DNA from: an uncultured Oxalobacteraceae bacterium
Lineage (GTDB): Bacteria; Pseudomonadota; Gammaproteobacteria; Burkholderiales; Burkholderiaceae
NCBI GenBank assembly: GCA_946479255.1
Contig: CAMLFK010000011.1
Coordinates: 1-45,106, forward strand
Direction: 5' to 3'
DNA length: 45,106 bases
Position 1 is the stretch's first letter. Each line of letters opens with the position of its first letter. Below the pieces are notes generated by a model, which searched no databases, was not told where the DNA came from, and was given only the letters and a program-made list of their open reading frames with translations. Shown piece by piece: positions 8,385 through 16,253 of this stretch. A program made the position numbers and the translations under genes.

Positions 8385-11300
8385 CTATCTGGCCATCGCT
8401 GGGGAATTCGGTAAGCGGATAAGAAAATTGCCCCGCGTCGTATCCGTGTTCCACTTTCCTTTGATCGTGTTTGTGGACCGATTGAGAAATCCCACATAGT
8501 CGATGCTGTGCCGCTCACCGCCGGTTCCGTCGTAGGTCTTGCGAAAGCGCACCAACTTCCCTTCAATCGTTCCTTCGACCCTTGCATACAGTGTCGGTGA
8601 GGAGGCGTCGCCGAACGTGTTCGGCTCGGACATTTGCCCGCTGAAGCTTTCTCCCCTGGCGTTGACGCGGACCTGGAACTCAACCCGCTTCGGTATTCCT
8701 GGCTTTACCTCACCGATATAGCTATAGTCCCCCGTCCACATACCGCTCGGCAGAGGAAGCGGCAACACCTCAGGCGGTGCGGCTTCAGTGGCCGGGCGCG
8801 GTTTCAGCAGCGGGCCTGTTGGAACAAGGATGATATCGCCCGCTGCGTGCCCCGCCTTTCGCCACGGGCCGTACCACGGTTTGTCCAGGTCGCTGCTTGC
8901 GCCAGAATCCGCCGTAATCGCCTGCGCGATGGCGCTACCGCTCATTGGACCGGGCATCTGGCGCAACTGATTGTCGAGAGTACGCACGTCCCCAGGCGAC
9001 ACCCTGAGCATCCATCGTGCGTGCAACTGATTCGCCTGCTGGTCCGGAGCGGTAGTGGCTGAACTGGTGTATTGAGATGGCTTTTCCTTTTTCAACACAA
9101 GGATTGCGAGTATTTCGCGCGGCAACGCTCCTGCTAAGCTTCCGCTACCAAACGCAGCCAGGGCGGCCTGCGTGGGGTCATTGACCAATATCGTCACCCG
9201 GTCTTCCTCATTGAGCGTGGCCGCAGCACTGGGGGAGGTATAACCGTAGCGCTCTCTTAAGGTTTCCGCAATACCAGCCAGATCACCGTTGAACCCGGCG
9301 CCGAAACCGAAGGTCTCTCCCTTGTCGTCCAATGACAGGAGCACATTGCGCCCCTTGGGCGGTTCGAGGCGCAAGATGTCGATCTCACGCCCGGATGTGG
9401 CAAATGCAATTGTGCTGCCGTCGCCGGCCAGGGCCAGCGGTTCCTTCGCACCGATTTCGCCCAGCGCCGTCCAGGTCACCCGTCCGGCGCGCAAGATGAG
9501 CACTTGCCCACTGAGCTGGAGCGCCGCGATGACGCTGGCGTCCCGGTTCGATGCCAGTGCCACCAGCGCGCCACCCTGCGGCAATGCAACCTTGCGGTCC
9601 ACAAAGCCATTCTGGGGCCCATTGAGCGTGAATTCCCGCAACACACCGTCGCTGGAGGCCACCGCCAGCCTGCTGCCATCGCCAGACACCGAACAGCTGT
9701 CGGCACTGGCTCGTCCTGCCAGCAATGCCGATTGAAGGAAGGCGCGTCCAATCAGCGTTACCGAGTCCGGCGTCACGATCCGGCACAGGGTCGCACCAGG
9801 GGCGTCGGCCTTGGCGGCCGCCGGCTCGGTCAGCAGTGTGCCGGCGTGGTAGGCGCTGGCGCTGCGCACAATGAGCGGTTTCGGACTGTCCAGTTTGCAG
9901 GCCGGCGAGACGGATGCGGACTGCGCTCGGCCGCCGCTTGCCGTTGTGTAAACCGCGCCGGCGCCAAAGGGCGCAATGGCCAGGCCGGCGCGCTGATCCG
10001 TGCTGCACGAGACCGGCCGCTCCGTCTCCACCGCCGCGGCGCCGACCGCGATCGCGCGCACGCCGCCCTGGTCGTCCGCCGTCGCCAGCCGGCTGCCGTC
10101 ATCACTCAAGGCAAGCACACGCGGGATCGGATCGACCGGCGTATCCACGATCATGTGCCGAATGAGCTGGACCGGCGGGCGTTGTGTCATCAACAGCCCG
10201 GTCAGCGCGAGGAAGAACAGCAGCGGCAGCACGCGCGGGCCCGCCAGCGGCGCGCCTTTGCGATAGAAAAGCCGCATCAGCACATCGCTGGCGCCGAAGG
10301 CAAGGCGGCGCGGCGCGCTCATAAACTTGAGAAAGATCCGCTCTTCGCGCATCGTCGGCACTGGTCGCCGCTGCAACAGTGCCCGCCATCCGGCCAGCAT
10401 GTCGCGCCAGTAGCTTGGCGCGGGCAATACCACTTGCAGCGCGCTCTGGCCATCTGGCCGGGCAGGCCCTGCGCAAAGCGCTGCAAAGTAACGGTCCAGC
10501 TGGCGCCGCACGGCTTGCTCGTGCTGCGGGGACAGCCTCTGCAGCAGGCCGGAGCGGAACCAGTCCGGCATGAAGCCATGCCGCATCCACGGCAGGCGTG
10601 CCAATTGCGCCAGCAACTGGGCGTAGTGGACGTCGCGCCGGCCGCGTCCGCCGACCTTGCGCTCACCCAGGATGCCGTCCCCGACCGCCAGTGTGAGGCC
10701 CCAATGAACTTCCGGGTACACGGCGCAGCCTGCGAGCCAGGCCATCCCATCCTCACCGAGGTCGGCCGCGAGCGCATCGAGCAGCTCGCGCAAAGCCGCC
10801 GCTGGCCGTGGCAAGGTGTCGAGCAAGATGTCGGCATCGCGCAAATACACCGGACGCGTGCGCTCCATGGCCTGCGCCCCGGCTTCCGGGCAGGGAACAT
10901 CCTGCCGGTACAGGTCGCCCAATGCATGCATGCCCCCGCCGTCCAGTGGCAGCAGCGACAGGCCCTCCTGCGTCAACAGCCATTCGCGCATCCCCCACAG
11001 GCAGTGTGGAACGGGCGTGACCAGCACGGTGGAGGGCCAATCGAACAGTTTGTGCACCCAGGAGAATGGACGGCCGGTGTAGCGGTCGAACATGCCATAG
11101 CCGTCCGAGAATACGATCAGCCGGCACTCCGCATGCCGGCTGAGCAATTGCTCGAGACTTTGCGGACCCTGATGCAAGCGCCGCTGGCCGGGCGGCGCGT
11201 GGCGGCAATAGCGCGGATCGCCTTCGAACTCGTACTGCTCCATTGAGATACCCTGCCCTGACAAGATGGCGATCACCTCGTCGGCCAGGTGCGCCTGGTG

Positions 11301-12224
11301 GTCCGCAGCGTTGGCGCGGTCCACCAATATCAGATAATCGGGTTCCACATGGCTGCCGAACACGAGCTGCGGCATGCCGCCAAGACGGAGCGTGGCCGCC
11401 AGGCTGGCCTTGATGTCAAGCGTGCGCGCGGGAACAGTACGGCGCCTGCGCATTTCGCGGCTCAGGTAACGCAGGTCGCGTCCATACGCAGGCAATGCCG
11501 GCGTGGCGGATGCGGCGATCTTCTTGACCGTGACCTCGCCGCCGCTCGGGAGCCGCTCAAGAAAGCCGCGCCGCCGCAGCCACACCAGCAGCCACCAGGC
11601 GAGCGGCCCAAGAATAAAGGCCGTGTAGGCGGCAATCGCGGGCCAGTCCGCCCGATATTCGATCTCGCCTGGCGTCGCGCCCTTATCGGCGCGCTCGGGG
11701 GCCGCCAGAAAAGCGACGCGGCGTGCGAACTCGGTGCCGACCGGCGGCGCCGCGCCACTTGGCGGTTTGGGCACGACTGGCGCTATCGGCTCAGGCTTGT
11801 TCAGCACATAAACCCCGAAGCCGATGGCGAGCAAGACCAGGGCCAGGAACATCAGCGCAAAACCGGGTACGCCACGCTTGATTCTCTCTTCCTTCTCCGG
11901 TTTCACGGGCGGGATTGGGCGCGGCGGCCCCAGGCCGCGCGCGGCCAGCCAGTCCGCATACAACTCGTGGAAGCGGGTCTGTTCAGTGGCGTTCGTGCTC
12001 AGCAGCGGCGCCAGCCACGGACCGAGCTCGGTTGCCGGAAGCGGGGCGGCCTGGCCAGAAAGCAGGCGCGCCGATGCAATCAGCTGGCCCGGATCGACGG
12101 GCAGCTCATGCTCGCGCAGCCAATGGCCGAGCTGCGCGATGTCCTCCGGCCCGAGGCTGGCCTGTGCCTGCGCTGAAATGAGCGGCTCCTCAGTTGTGCG
12201 CTGTACGTGGGCTGTACCGCTCAT
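8385..12224 (-). CDS. MoxR-associated membrane protein with vWA-like domain and beta-propeller
   Basis: A 1279-residue protein, last gene of the four-gene operon. Residues about 25-95 are helical and resemble the N-terminal helices of CoxE-type vWA proteins (HWLREHELPVDP...RFHELYADWL). TM helices lie at about 121-141, 196-216 and 665-680. Between TM2 and TM3 is a vWA-like fold (about 295-430: DYLILVDRANAAD, then RLIVFSDGYGMF) whose metal-ion site lacks the Dx-Ser-x-Ser pattern. After TM3 come propeller-type repeats (DGSRLATA, DGSRLAVA, DGSTIAFA; about 700-960), an unassigned region and a C-terminal beta-rich domain (about 1165-1275). Arg/Lys flanks place the vWA part in the cytoplasm and the propeller in the periplasm. 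The start at 12224 overlaps moxR by 35 nt; an in-frame ATG at 12254 is possible. Confidence 0.82.
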   Translation of the reverse strand: MSGTAHVQRTTEEPLISAQAQASLGPEDIAQLGHWLREHELPVDPGQLIASARLLSGQAAPLPATELGPWLAPLLSTNATEQTRFHELYADWLAARGLGPPRPIPPVKPEKEERIKRGVPGFALMFLALVLLAIGFGVYVLNKPEPIAPVVPKPPSGAAPPVGTEFARRVAFLAAPERADKGATPGEIEYRADWPAIAAYTAFILGPLAWWLLVWLRRRGFLERLPSGGEVTVKKIAASATPALPAYGRDLRYLSREMRRRRTVPARTLDIKASLAATLRLGGMPQLVFGSHVEPDYLILVDRANAADHQAHLADEVIAILSGQGISMEQYEFEGDPRYCRHAPPGQRRLHQGPQSLEQLLSRHAECRLIVFSDGYGMFDRYTGRPFSWVHKLFDWPSTVLVTPVPHCLWGMREWLLTQEGLSLLPLDGGGMHALGDLYRQDVPCPEAGAQAMERTRPVYLRDADILLDTLPRPAAALRELLDALAADLGEDGMAWLAGCAVYPEVHWGLTLAVGDGILGERKVGGRGRRDVHYAQLLAQLARLPWMRHGFMPDWFRSGLLQRLSPQHEQAVRRQLDRYFAALCAGPARPDGQSALQVVLPAPSYWRDMLAGWRALLQRRPVPTMREERIFLKFMSAPRRLAFGASDVLMRLFYRKGAPLAGPRVLPLLFFLALTGLLMTQRPPVQLIRHMIVDTPVDPIPRVLALSDDGSRLATADDQGGVRAIAVGAAAVETERPVSCSTDQRAGLAIAPFGAGAVYTTASGGRAQSASVSPACKLDSPKPLIVRSASAYHAGTLLTEPAAAKADAPGATLCRIVTPDSVTLIGRAFLQSALLAGRASADSCSVSGDGSRLAVASSDGVLREFTLNGPQNGFVDRKVALPQGGALVALASNRDASVIAALQLSGQVLILRAGRVTWTALGEIGAKEPLALAGDGSTIAFATSGREIDILRLEPPKGRNVLLSLDDKGETFGFGAGFNGDLAGIAETLRERYGYTSPSAAATLNEEDRVTILVNDPTQAALAAFGSGSLAGALPREILAILVLKKEKPSQYTSSATTAPDQQANQLHARWMLRVSPGDVRTLDNQLRQMPGPMSGSAIAQAITADSGASSDLDKPWYGPWRKAGHAAGDIILVPTGPLLKPRPATEAAPPEVLPLPLPSGMWTGDYSYIGEVKPGIPKRVEFQVRVNARGESFSGQMSEPNTFGDASSPTLYARVEGTIEGKLVRFRKTYDGTGGERHSIDYVGFLNRSTNTIKGKWNTDTTRGNFLIRLPNSPAMAR

Positions 12225-13215
12225 CGAGCAGCGCCTCGACTTCAGAGACATCATTGGCGGTCTTTGCGATCACGCCGAGCGTGGCCTTGAGCTTGGCCAG
12301 CGGCAGCTCTCCCAGTTGCTTGCGGCTGACATCAACGTCGCCGGCAAAGAAGCGTCCCGGCGTATGCAAGGTCTGTATCCACCGCATCAGTTCGTGCGAC
12401 GTGGGAAGCTTGTCCATGCGGCCGTGCTCGCGCACATCGTAAAAGAATGCCAATGCGCTGTCGGCCAGCACGCTGCCGGGGTGCTTCAGGTTGGCCCGGA
12501 TGATCTCGCCCAGCCGTGCGGACTGCCGCTCCGGAAAGCGAATGTGATGAAACACGCAGCGCCGCAAGAATGGCGCCGGCAGGTTCTTCTCGCTATTACT
12601 GGTCAGGACCACGATGGGATGCATGTCCGGCGCCGCATCGACACGCCGGATCGCGCGGCTGCCTGGCGCCGTGATCTCCGGAATGCGGAAAAACATGCGC
12701 TGAATTTCATTGAGCAAGTCGTTGGGGAAGTCGCGCGGCGCCTTGTCTACTTCATCGATCAGGACGACTGAACGGCGCGCACCTTGATGCAGACTGGCAT
12801 CCGGTTCGAGATCCTTGACCGCGTCGTAAGGCAGCGATTCGATGATGGCCCGCCCCAGGGCTTCGAAAGTAATGTAGTCGGCGTTATCGCTGCTCATCGA
12901 CGGGTTGTGTGCCGCCTGAAAGCGGCGCAGGCTGTCGAAGCGGTAAAACAGATCGGAAGCCACGCTGGTCGATTTGGTTTCGAAGGTATGCAAGGCAAAC
13001 GCCGGCGCGCCGGCGGCTTCCCCTACGGCGAAAAAGGACGGTGCAAGCACATCCGCGAGGTATTGGGCGAAAGTGGTCTTGCCGGTACCGGGCTCGCCGG
13101 TGAGCAGCAGCGGTTGACCCAGTTCCATCGCCACCCGTGCGGCAATGAGCAGATCGTCGTCAGGAATGTATGTGGGCGCCGGCATGCGCGCGCCGATCGA
13201 AGTGTGCTCAGCCAC
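12190..13215 (-). CDS. MoxR-type AAA+ ATPase
   Basis: A 341-residue AAA+ ATPase of the MoxR group. Walker A is GEPGTGKT (40-47), Walker B is VVLIDEVDK (150-158, D154/E155), sensor 1 is VVLTSNSEKN (N208), and the Arg-finger region is FLRRC (217-220). MoxR ATPases remodel or activate a partner, typically a vWA protein, which here is the next gene. It probably acts as a hexameric ring at the cytoplasmic face of the membrane. The start codon is GTG at 13215, overlapping the stop of the upstream trypsin gene by 1 nt (TAGTG). The coding region overlaps the downstream vWA gene by 35 nt, so the three are almost certainly translationally coupled. Confidence 0.9.
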   Translation of the reverse strand: MAEHTSIGARMPAPTYIPDDDLLIAARVAMELGQPLLLTGEPGTGKTTFAQYLADVLAPSFFAVGEAAGAPAFALHTFETKSTSVASDLFYRFDSLRRFQAAHNPSMSSDNADYITFEALGRAIIESLPYDAVKDLEPDASLHQGARRSVVLIDEVDKAPRDFPNDLLNEIQRMFFRIPEITAPGSRAIRRVDAAPDMHPIVVLTSNSEKNLPAPFLRRCVFHHIRFPERQSARLGEIIRANLKHPGSVLADSALAFFYDVREHGRMDKLPTSHELMRWIQTLHTPGRFFAGDVDVSRKQLGELPLAKLKATLGVIAKTANDVSEVEALLDERYSPRTAHN

Positions 13216-14714
13216 TATGGGTTCCTGCCTTTCCAGGTTAGATTTTCTTTATGCAAGCCATCGAGCTGGACGAGCAGTTGATCGAAGGTGCAATTGCCGC
13301 CATCGAACCATTCAGCGATCTTTTCGGGGCTCAGTGCATTCCAGGTGTGGCCGAGGCCTTCCCGCACCTCGTCGCGCATGGTCCAGTTGTGCAGGTCAAT
13401 GAACTTGTAATCGCCCAGTTCGATCGGCTTGGCCAGCATGCAGCCGGCGAAAGTCGAGCTCGCATCTTGGCTGAGCCTGGCGTAGGCATCGCCGACCCTG
13501 CGTTGCACCGAGCGGCCCAATAAGCGGTCGATCCAGCCTGGCTGCATGTCGCTCATGGTCATCACGACGATCAAGCGGCGCTCGCCGAGCGCAAGCGAAC
13601 TGATCCACTGCGCCGCGTGCCCGATTTTCTGAACGATCTGTTTGGGAGACAAGCGCTTACAATCGCAGGAAATACCGACCAGGAGCAGGCCGGCACCATC
13701 GACGAAGTCGCGCGCACTGGCGATATCGTTTGCCAGTTCGCACTGGAGCGTCTTCAAGGCGGCGCGCCGAAAACTCTCCGCATCGTCGAGCTGATCATCG
13801 CGCACCATGTAGCGCTCGCGCGTACCGACGTACGGCGGGTGGGTTTCCAGTTCACGGGCAATGCGTTTGAGCAGCAGGTTGGGCCGGTGATCGTGGTGAC
13901 TGACGAGGCACAGCAGGCCAGCGCCGCCGGTCGCCGGCTGCTTGAGCCAATCCTGAATTTTCTCGATAACCTCGTCGCGGTCGCACCATGAGAGCAGATT
14001 CGGCACCACCTCGGCGTCGGACGGCTTCGGCTTGCGCGTCCGCTTGATGGGCGCGGCGAGCGGTGCGGCGGCAGGCGCAAGCACGGCTGGCCTGGCTTCA
14101 GGCGGCAGCAGCGCCAGCACCGCAGCGATCGGGCAGGCCCTCACCATGCCGAATGCGGCCCGGTGACGGTCATCCGGATCGCCGAATTGCTCGGTAAAGT
14201 GGCCAACCAGCCGGTCACCGGCGATGACGGGGGTGCCGGAAAAGCCATGCATGCCAACGCCGGCACCGGCGGCGGCTTCATTACACTGCAAAAGCATCTG
14301 CGCGTTGCCGCCCCCGTTCTGGTAAGCGGCGTATTGCACCTTCCCGCCAACGGGCAGCCCATCCGGCTCCCTCACCGCGCTTGGAAATCCAAAGCCACGC
14401 CATGCTGTTTCGGCATCGGGCAGCGGACCTGGCGAAAATGGCTTGATTTCAGCGCAGGCTTCGTCGGCAAGGACCAGGACCGCGGCATCGGCAAATTCGT
14501 CGCGCTTCAGGATGGTGGCGTCGACGATCCGCGCCGGCTGCTGCCAGCCGACCCGCACTTTGATCTGCTCGCCATCCTTCCAGCCCTTCAGATTGTGCGC
14601 CGCCGTTCCGGCATAACCTTTGGCAATCACATAAGCGGAGCCCCTGCCCCCGTTCTTGAGCGTGATGAAAACACAGGTTTTCTGCAGCTGCCTCCATACC
14701 TCGTCGGGCGTCAT
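13215..14714 (-). CDS. trypsin-like protease fused to a degenerate STAND-like NTPase domain
   Basis: A 499-residue two-part protein without signal peptide. Residues 1-200 are a trypsin-fold protease with an intact-looking triad: H40 (TAAHN), D76 (DAAVLVL) and S159 (GFSGTPVI). After an Ala/Pro linker, residues about 235-480 begin VPNLLSWCDRDE and continue with LLCLVSHHDHRPN where a P-loop would be, then RRLIVVMTMSD as a Walker-B-like strand. This matches the inactive STAND (iSTAND) pattern described for NTP-dependent bacterial conflict systems, where such proteins act as adaptors carrying an effector. I infer a cytoplasmic protease effector controlled by the MoxR-vWA pair. ATG at 14714 overlaps the previous gene's stop (ATGA). 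Confidence 0.85.
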   Translation of the reverse strand: MTPDEVWRQLQKTCVFITLKNGGRGSAYVIAKGYAGTAAHNLKGWKDGEQIKVRVGWQQPARIVDATILKRDEFADAAVLVLADEACAEIKPFSPGPLPDAETAWRGFGFPSAVREPDGLPVGGKVQYAAYQNGGGNAQMLLQCNEAAAGAGVGMHGFSGTPVIAGDRLVGHFTEQFGDPDDRHRAAFGMVRACPIAAVLALLPPEARPAVLAPAAAPLAAPIKRTRKPKPSDAEVVPNLLSWCDRDEVIEKIQDWLKQPATGGAGLLCLVSHHDHRPNLLLKRIARELETHPPYVGTRERYMVRDDQLDDAESFRRAALKTLQCELANDIASARDFVDGAGLLLVGISCDCKRLSPKQIVQKIGHAAQWISSLALGERRLIVVMTMSDMQPGWIDRLLGRSVQRRVGDAYARLSQDASSTFAGCMLAKPIELGDYKFIDLHNWTMRDEVREGLGHTWNALSPEKIAEWFDGGNCTFDQLLVQLDGLHKENLTWKGRNP

Positions 14715-16120
14715 ACGGCCTCCCTCGCGGCCAGCCGCCGCCAGACTCCTTCGGTACTGGCCACCGTATGGTCGTCGGCAAAGTGCAGCTCAGCCGTCTT
14801 CAAGGTGTCGCCATCGAGCTCGATACGGGCATAGGTTGGCATGCTGCGCCGCCAGCCTGCCAGCCCCTCCCCGGTCAGTTCTTCGCAGAAGCGCCTGAAC
14901 AGTGCGCGCCCGGCCGCCGTGTCCGCATCCCAGATGCCATCCGGCACGCACATCACATCGGCCCAGGTACCGGTATTGAGGTAGAGCGCTTGCCCAGGCC
15001 CCGGCGGCGCCAGCGGAACCCGCTTGGGCAGGTGGGTGTGGCCATAGACGATCACTTGAAAGCCAGCCTCGGCCGCGCGGCGCGCCGGGGTCAGATACGT
15101 GTCACTCTCGGATTCGATGGCGAAGGCTTCCTGGTGCAGGCGGCGCAGATGCGCCAGCTTACGGAATGCGCCGTAGAGGGCATCGATGCGCGCGCGCCGC
15201 ACCGCCGCCATCGCCTCCGAGCCGGTTTGGCGCAAGAACCCGCCCAGGCTCCTGGAGGGCAGGCCCTCCACCTCCTGAGCCACATCCTGCGCCGCGTCCC
15301 ACAGGTCCTGGTCCGGGACCAGCTCGCCGGCAATGTAATTGGGATCTTCCGGCTCGCCAGTGCTCTCGTCGTAATCGACCGCCCAGCTGTCGCGAAATTT
15401 ACCGAAGCCGCGCCAGGCCTCTTTCAGGCCGGCCCCGCCCAGCGCCGCCGCGATCGGCAGCGCCACGGCGGTTTCCGGTTTCAGCAGGTCGATGAAGGGG
15501 TAATCGCGTTTAAGCGGGTTGATCACATCGATCACCATCCGGCTGCCAGGCAGGGCGGGAAATTCCGGCTGCACCGGGAGCTTGCGCGACAGCTGGGAAC
15601 GCAGGCGGCGCAAGGCGTCGTGCGGCACCGCGTTCCAGGCGTCGAAGCGGTTGCCGTGCTCGACCAGCAAGGGCCCTAACGTAAACGCCTCATTGTCGTA
15701 GATGAAGTCGGTGCGGGGCCCAGCCACGCGCGCATGCAGCATCTCGCGTATGCCGGGGAGAGACAGTTCGATGTCGTGGTTGCCCAGCATGAGTGTAAGT
15801 ACCCCGCCGCGCTCGCGGGCGAACCGGGCCAGCGCATCCCACACCACGGCGGTGCTGTCGAAAATCCGCCCCAGCTTGGCACGCGCACGTTCGGGATCGG
15901 CGGTGAATGCCTCGAACGGCTCTTCGGCCAGGAAATCGACAATATCACCGGCGATCACGAGATGACTGTCGACCGTGTCCGTGCTGGCAGGCAGGGCATC
16001 GATCAAGGCACCCAGACGGGTGTGGGTCGATGGCGGACACATCTGGAAACCGGGCCCATCGGCGGTCGCGCTCGCGCCGCCTAGATGGAGATCAGAAATA
16101 ACGTGCACGATACTGCGCAT
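14711..16120 (-). CDS. calcineurin-like metallophosphoesterase, first gene of the MoxR operon
   Basis: A 469-residue binuclear-metal phosphoesterase. Metal and active-site motifs in order: SDLHLGG (D10, H12), AGDIVD (D59, D62), LGNHDIE (N114, H115), EHGNRFD (H155) and YGHTHLP (H361, H363). The set looks complete, so it should be active on a phosphoester, but whether on a nucleotide, nucleic acid, lipid or protein cannot be read from the sequence. It is longer than minimal family members; the extra part lies between H155 and the GHTH motif (about 190-340) and may give specificity. No signal peptide or TM helix is seen. ATG at 16120 has GAGG six bases upstream. It lies directly behind the operon promoter and overlaps the trypsin gene by 4 nt. 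Confidence 0.88.
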   Translation of the reverse strand: MRSIVHVISDLHLGGASATADGPGFQMCPPSTHTRLGALIDALPASTDTVDSHLVIAGDIVDFLAEEPFEAFTADPERARAKLGRIFDSTAVVWDALARFARERGGVLTLMLGNHDIELSLPGIREMLHARVAGPRTDFIYDNEAFTLGPLLVEHGNRFDAWNAVPHDALRRLRSQLSRKLPVQPEFPALPGSRMVIDVINPLKRDYPFIDLLKPETAVALPIAAALGGAGLKEAWRGFGKFRDSWAVDYDESTGEPEDPNYIAGELVPDQDLWDAAQDVAQEVEGLPSRSLGGFLRQTGSEAMAAVRRARIDALYGAFRKLAHLRRLHQEAFAIESESDTYLTPARRAAEAGFQVIVYGHTHLPKRVPLAPPGPGQALYLNTGTWADVMCVPDGIWDADTAAGRALFRRFCEELTGEGLAGWRRSMPTYARIELDGDTLKTAELHFADDHTVASTEGVWRRLAAREAV

Positions 16121-16171
16121 TTCCTACCTCGCCAGGCCATCAGCCTCGCACAATGCACAGGCTACAGGAAT

Positions 16172-16201
16172 ATTGTATTGAAAATTTTCAAGAATTGTCA
16201 A
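16172..16201 (-). promoter_or_regulatory. strong sigma-70 promoter of the phosphoesterase-trypsin-MoxR-vWA operon
   Basis: On the minus strand TTGACA (16196-16201, perfect -35), an 18-bp spacer and TACAAT (16172-16177, 5 of 6 for -10) lie about 50 bp upstream of the start codon in an AT-rich island. This is the closest match to consensus I noticed in the window. Confidence 0.8.
16178..16191. promoter_or_regulatory. perfect 14-bp palindrome inside the promoter spacer
   Basis: TTGAAAATTTTCAA is fully self-complementary and sits exactly between the -35 and -10 boxes of the operon promoter. A dimeric repressor bound there would block RNA polymerase. No obvious DNA-binding protein is encoded in the operon; the neighbouring LysR gene is a possible but unproven partner. 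Confidence 0.6.
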
Positions 16202-16221
16202 TAAATCTTTACTATTAGCTA

Positions 16222-16240
16222 ATCGCCGCACCGCGGCGAT
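16222..16240 (-). terminator. hairpin downstream of the LysR gene
   Basis: ATCGCCGC and GCGGCGAT (8-bp stem, 3-nt loop) lie 14 bp after the LysR stop codon. The following minus-strand bases (TAGCTAATAG) are AT-rich but not a T-run, so termination here is only possible. Confidence 0.35.
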
Positions 16241-16253
16241 GCCGCTTGGGTGT

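Noticed and set aside
9150..9400. A caspase-like domain in the membrane vWA protein (DLAGIAETLRERYGY...VTILVND)
   Set aside because: The helix-strand pattern is reminiscent, but no catalytic His-Gly or Cys motif follows; too weak to assign.
9504..11246. A 580-codon plus-strand frame inside the vWA-propeller gene
   Set aside because: Arg/Gln-rich shadow with no ribosome-binding sequence or domain.
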